Assembly (NCBI GenBank): GCA_016192105.1
Contig: JACPUV010000012.1
Location: forward strand, 1 to 64,000
DNA: 64,000 nucleotides
Source: Sphingobacteriales bacterium
GTDB taxonomy: Bacteria; Bacteroidota; Bacteroidia; Chitinophagales; Chitinophagaceae
Direction of reading: 5' to 3'
The position numbers and the translations under genes are program-made. The notes below the pieces were generated by a model that saw only the letters and a program-made list of their open reading frames with translations, made no database searches and was not told where the DNA came from. Shown piece by piece: positions 63,293-64,000 of this stretch. Each line of letters begins with the position of its first letter. The stretch's first letter is position 1.

Positions 63293-64000
63293 TCAGGAAT
63301 CTGCATCTTCTTCCGTGGCCAGTTCGTGCAGGGCCACTGCCATATTATTCGTCTTCACAAAATTGCACCAGTGGCAGTCTTCCTTGCCGCAACCGGTATA
63401 AAAATCACGGTCCCGGATCTTTTCCCAGGTCTGTACGATCTGCTGCGTAACGGTGGTGATATCCGCCGGGGTGATCGTTATTTTTTCTTTCCGGTAATTT
63501 TTCTTTTTATCGGGTTCAATAAAATCAAACTCGGTACTGATCACTTTCCAGTCTTTTTGCTCATAATGATCCACGAGAATTTTATAGAAAACGGCCTGCC
63601 GCCAGTAGTCTCCTCCATTGGGCTGTTTTTCGGAAGGTCCCTTGGTTTTGAGCAGGGCCTTGTCCGGGTCGCCGGTCTTATAATCCACCACGGTGACCGA
63701 TTTGCCGTCAAACTCCAGTTTGTCCAGTTTGCCTTTGAGGGGTACGTTTTTTACCAGCACGTTCCGGATATTCCGCTCAATGGCGACGATCTTATTAAAC
63801 CGGTCTATATTTTCATCATAGTAATTGCCCAGCACTTCGGGTCCGTATTCCATCCGCCGGGCAAACTGTTCTTTTGTAAAACTTTCCCGGTGCCGGCGCA
63901 TATACCATTCAAAGTCGCTGATGAATTCTTCTTTGGATGGGAACTGTTCCCGGCCGCTGTCCTGCATTTTCCGGAACAGTTTTTCGAGGGCATAGTGAAC
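63293..64000 (-). CDS. C-terminal end of a UvrD-like helicase with PD-(D/E)XK nuclease domain (partial)
   Basis: The frame is open to the right edge, so only the last 235 residues are seen. They form a RecB-type nuclease: VHYALEKLF (His helix), then PLKGKLDKLEFDGKSVTVVDYKTG with the Asp and Asp-x-Lys metal and catalytic residues, then RQAVFYKIL, and a Cys cluster (CGKEDCHWC) typical of the iron-sulfur form in AddB/Cas4-like enzymes. In Bacteroidota this is usually the tail of an ATP-dependent DNA helicase for repair. A short gene-free stretch of 165 bases follows on the left. Confidence 0.85.
   Translation of the reverse strand, partial: VHYALEKLFRKMQDSGREQFPSKEEFISDFEWYMRRHRESFTKEQFARRMEYGPEVLGNYYDENIDRFNKIVAIERNIRNVLVKNVPLKGKLDKLEFDGKSVTVVDYKTGDPDKALLKTKGPSEKQPNGGDYWRQAVFYKILVDHYEQKDWKVISTEFDFIEPDKKKNYRKEKITITPADITTVTQQIVQTWEKIRDRDFYTGCGKEDCHWCNFVKTNNMAVALHELATEEDADS

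Noticed and set aside
1..64000. tRNA, rRNA, phage or insertion-sequence genes
   Set aside because: I looked through the gaps for tRNA T-loop and acceptor patterns and for transposase or integrase motifs and saw none.

Overview
The window looks like a chromosomal segment of a Bacteroidota bacterium, most likely Chitinophagaceae. The reasons are SusC/SusD/SusE outer-membrane genes, many lipoproteins, promoter boxes of the TAnnTTTG type without obvious Shine-Dalgarno sequences, a 39-residue THX ribosomal protein, a split metH, and the gene order rplM-rpsI-rpsB-tsf. The family assignment is inference; the phylum is well supported. I see no phage, CRISPR array, tRNA or rRNA.

Layout. 1-3590: two tandem VCBS/FG-GAP repeat proteins (the first only as a tail). 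3600-13143: an alpha-glucoside block with a sucrose-type MFS carrier, fructokinase and an amylosucrase-like GH13 on the plus strand, facing a GH37 trehalase, a second MFS carrier and a LacI regulator on the minus strand. A perfect LacI-type palindrome (4682-4693) and a 9/12 match (12121-12132) lie upstream of the two arms, so one regulator probably controls both. 13653-18745: a minus-strand run of outer-membrane barrel, PAP2/vanadium haloperoxidase-like lipoprotein, small anchored protein and secreted GH65. 19131-33829: a galactan utilisation locus with SusC, SusD, two SusE-like proteins, a GH53 lipoprotein, a GH2-GH53 fusion enzyme, galactokinase and an SSS sugar symporter. Galactan is bound and cut outside, galactose is released, imported and phosphorylated.

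33882-39190: HD-domain protein, cold-shock-like protein, a HigBA toxin-antitoxin pair with a matching operator, then ribosomal genes rplM, rpsI, rpsB and tsf with repeats between them. 39267-45486: an RND tripartite efflux operon with two small accessory genes; its upstream region carries two GTGA-N6-TCAC sites. 45679-51764: methyltransferase, pyrH, a coiled-coil protein, an 86-bp tandem repeat, THX, HU, DUF4286, exonuclease III and a LOG-family protein. 51820-56357: GH97 alpha-glucosidase overlapping a SemiSWEET sugar facilitator, then HAD phosphatase, LemA and DUF3137. 56486-60765: methionine synthase split into two genes with a 32-residue membrane ORF fitted exactly between them. 61007-64000: recR, an Ig-like lipoprotein and the tail of a helicase-nuclease.

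The most unusual object is inside metH. About 160 extra residues, in frame, interrupt the reactivation domain. They contain a complete DUF559 (PD-(D/E)XK-type) endonuclease-like domain with its acidic residues intact, bordered by two GC-rich palindromes that are translated as part of MetH. Related palindromes, without the nuclease, sit between rpsI and rpsB. This suggests a palindrome-bounded DUF559 mobile element, with a possible non-autonomous relative, that can enter essential genes without breaking the reading frame.
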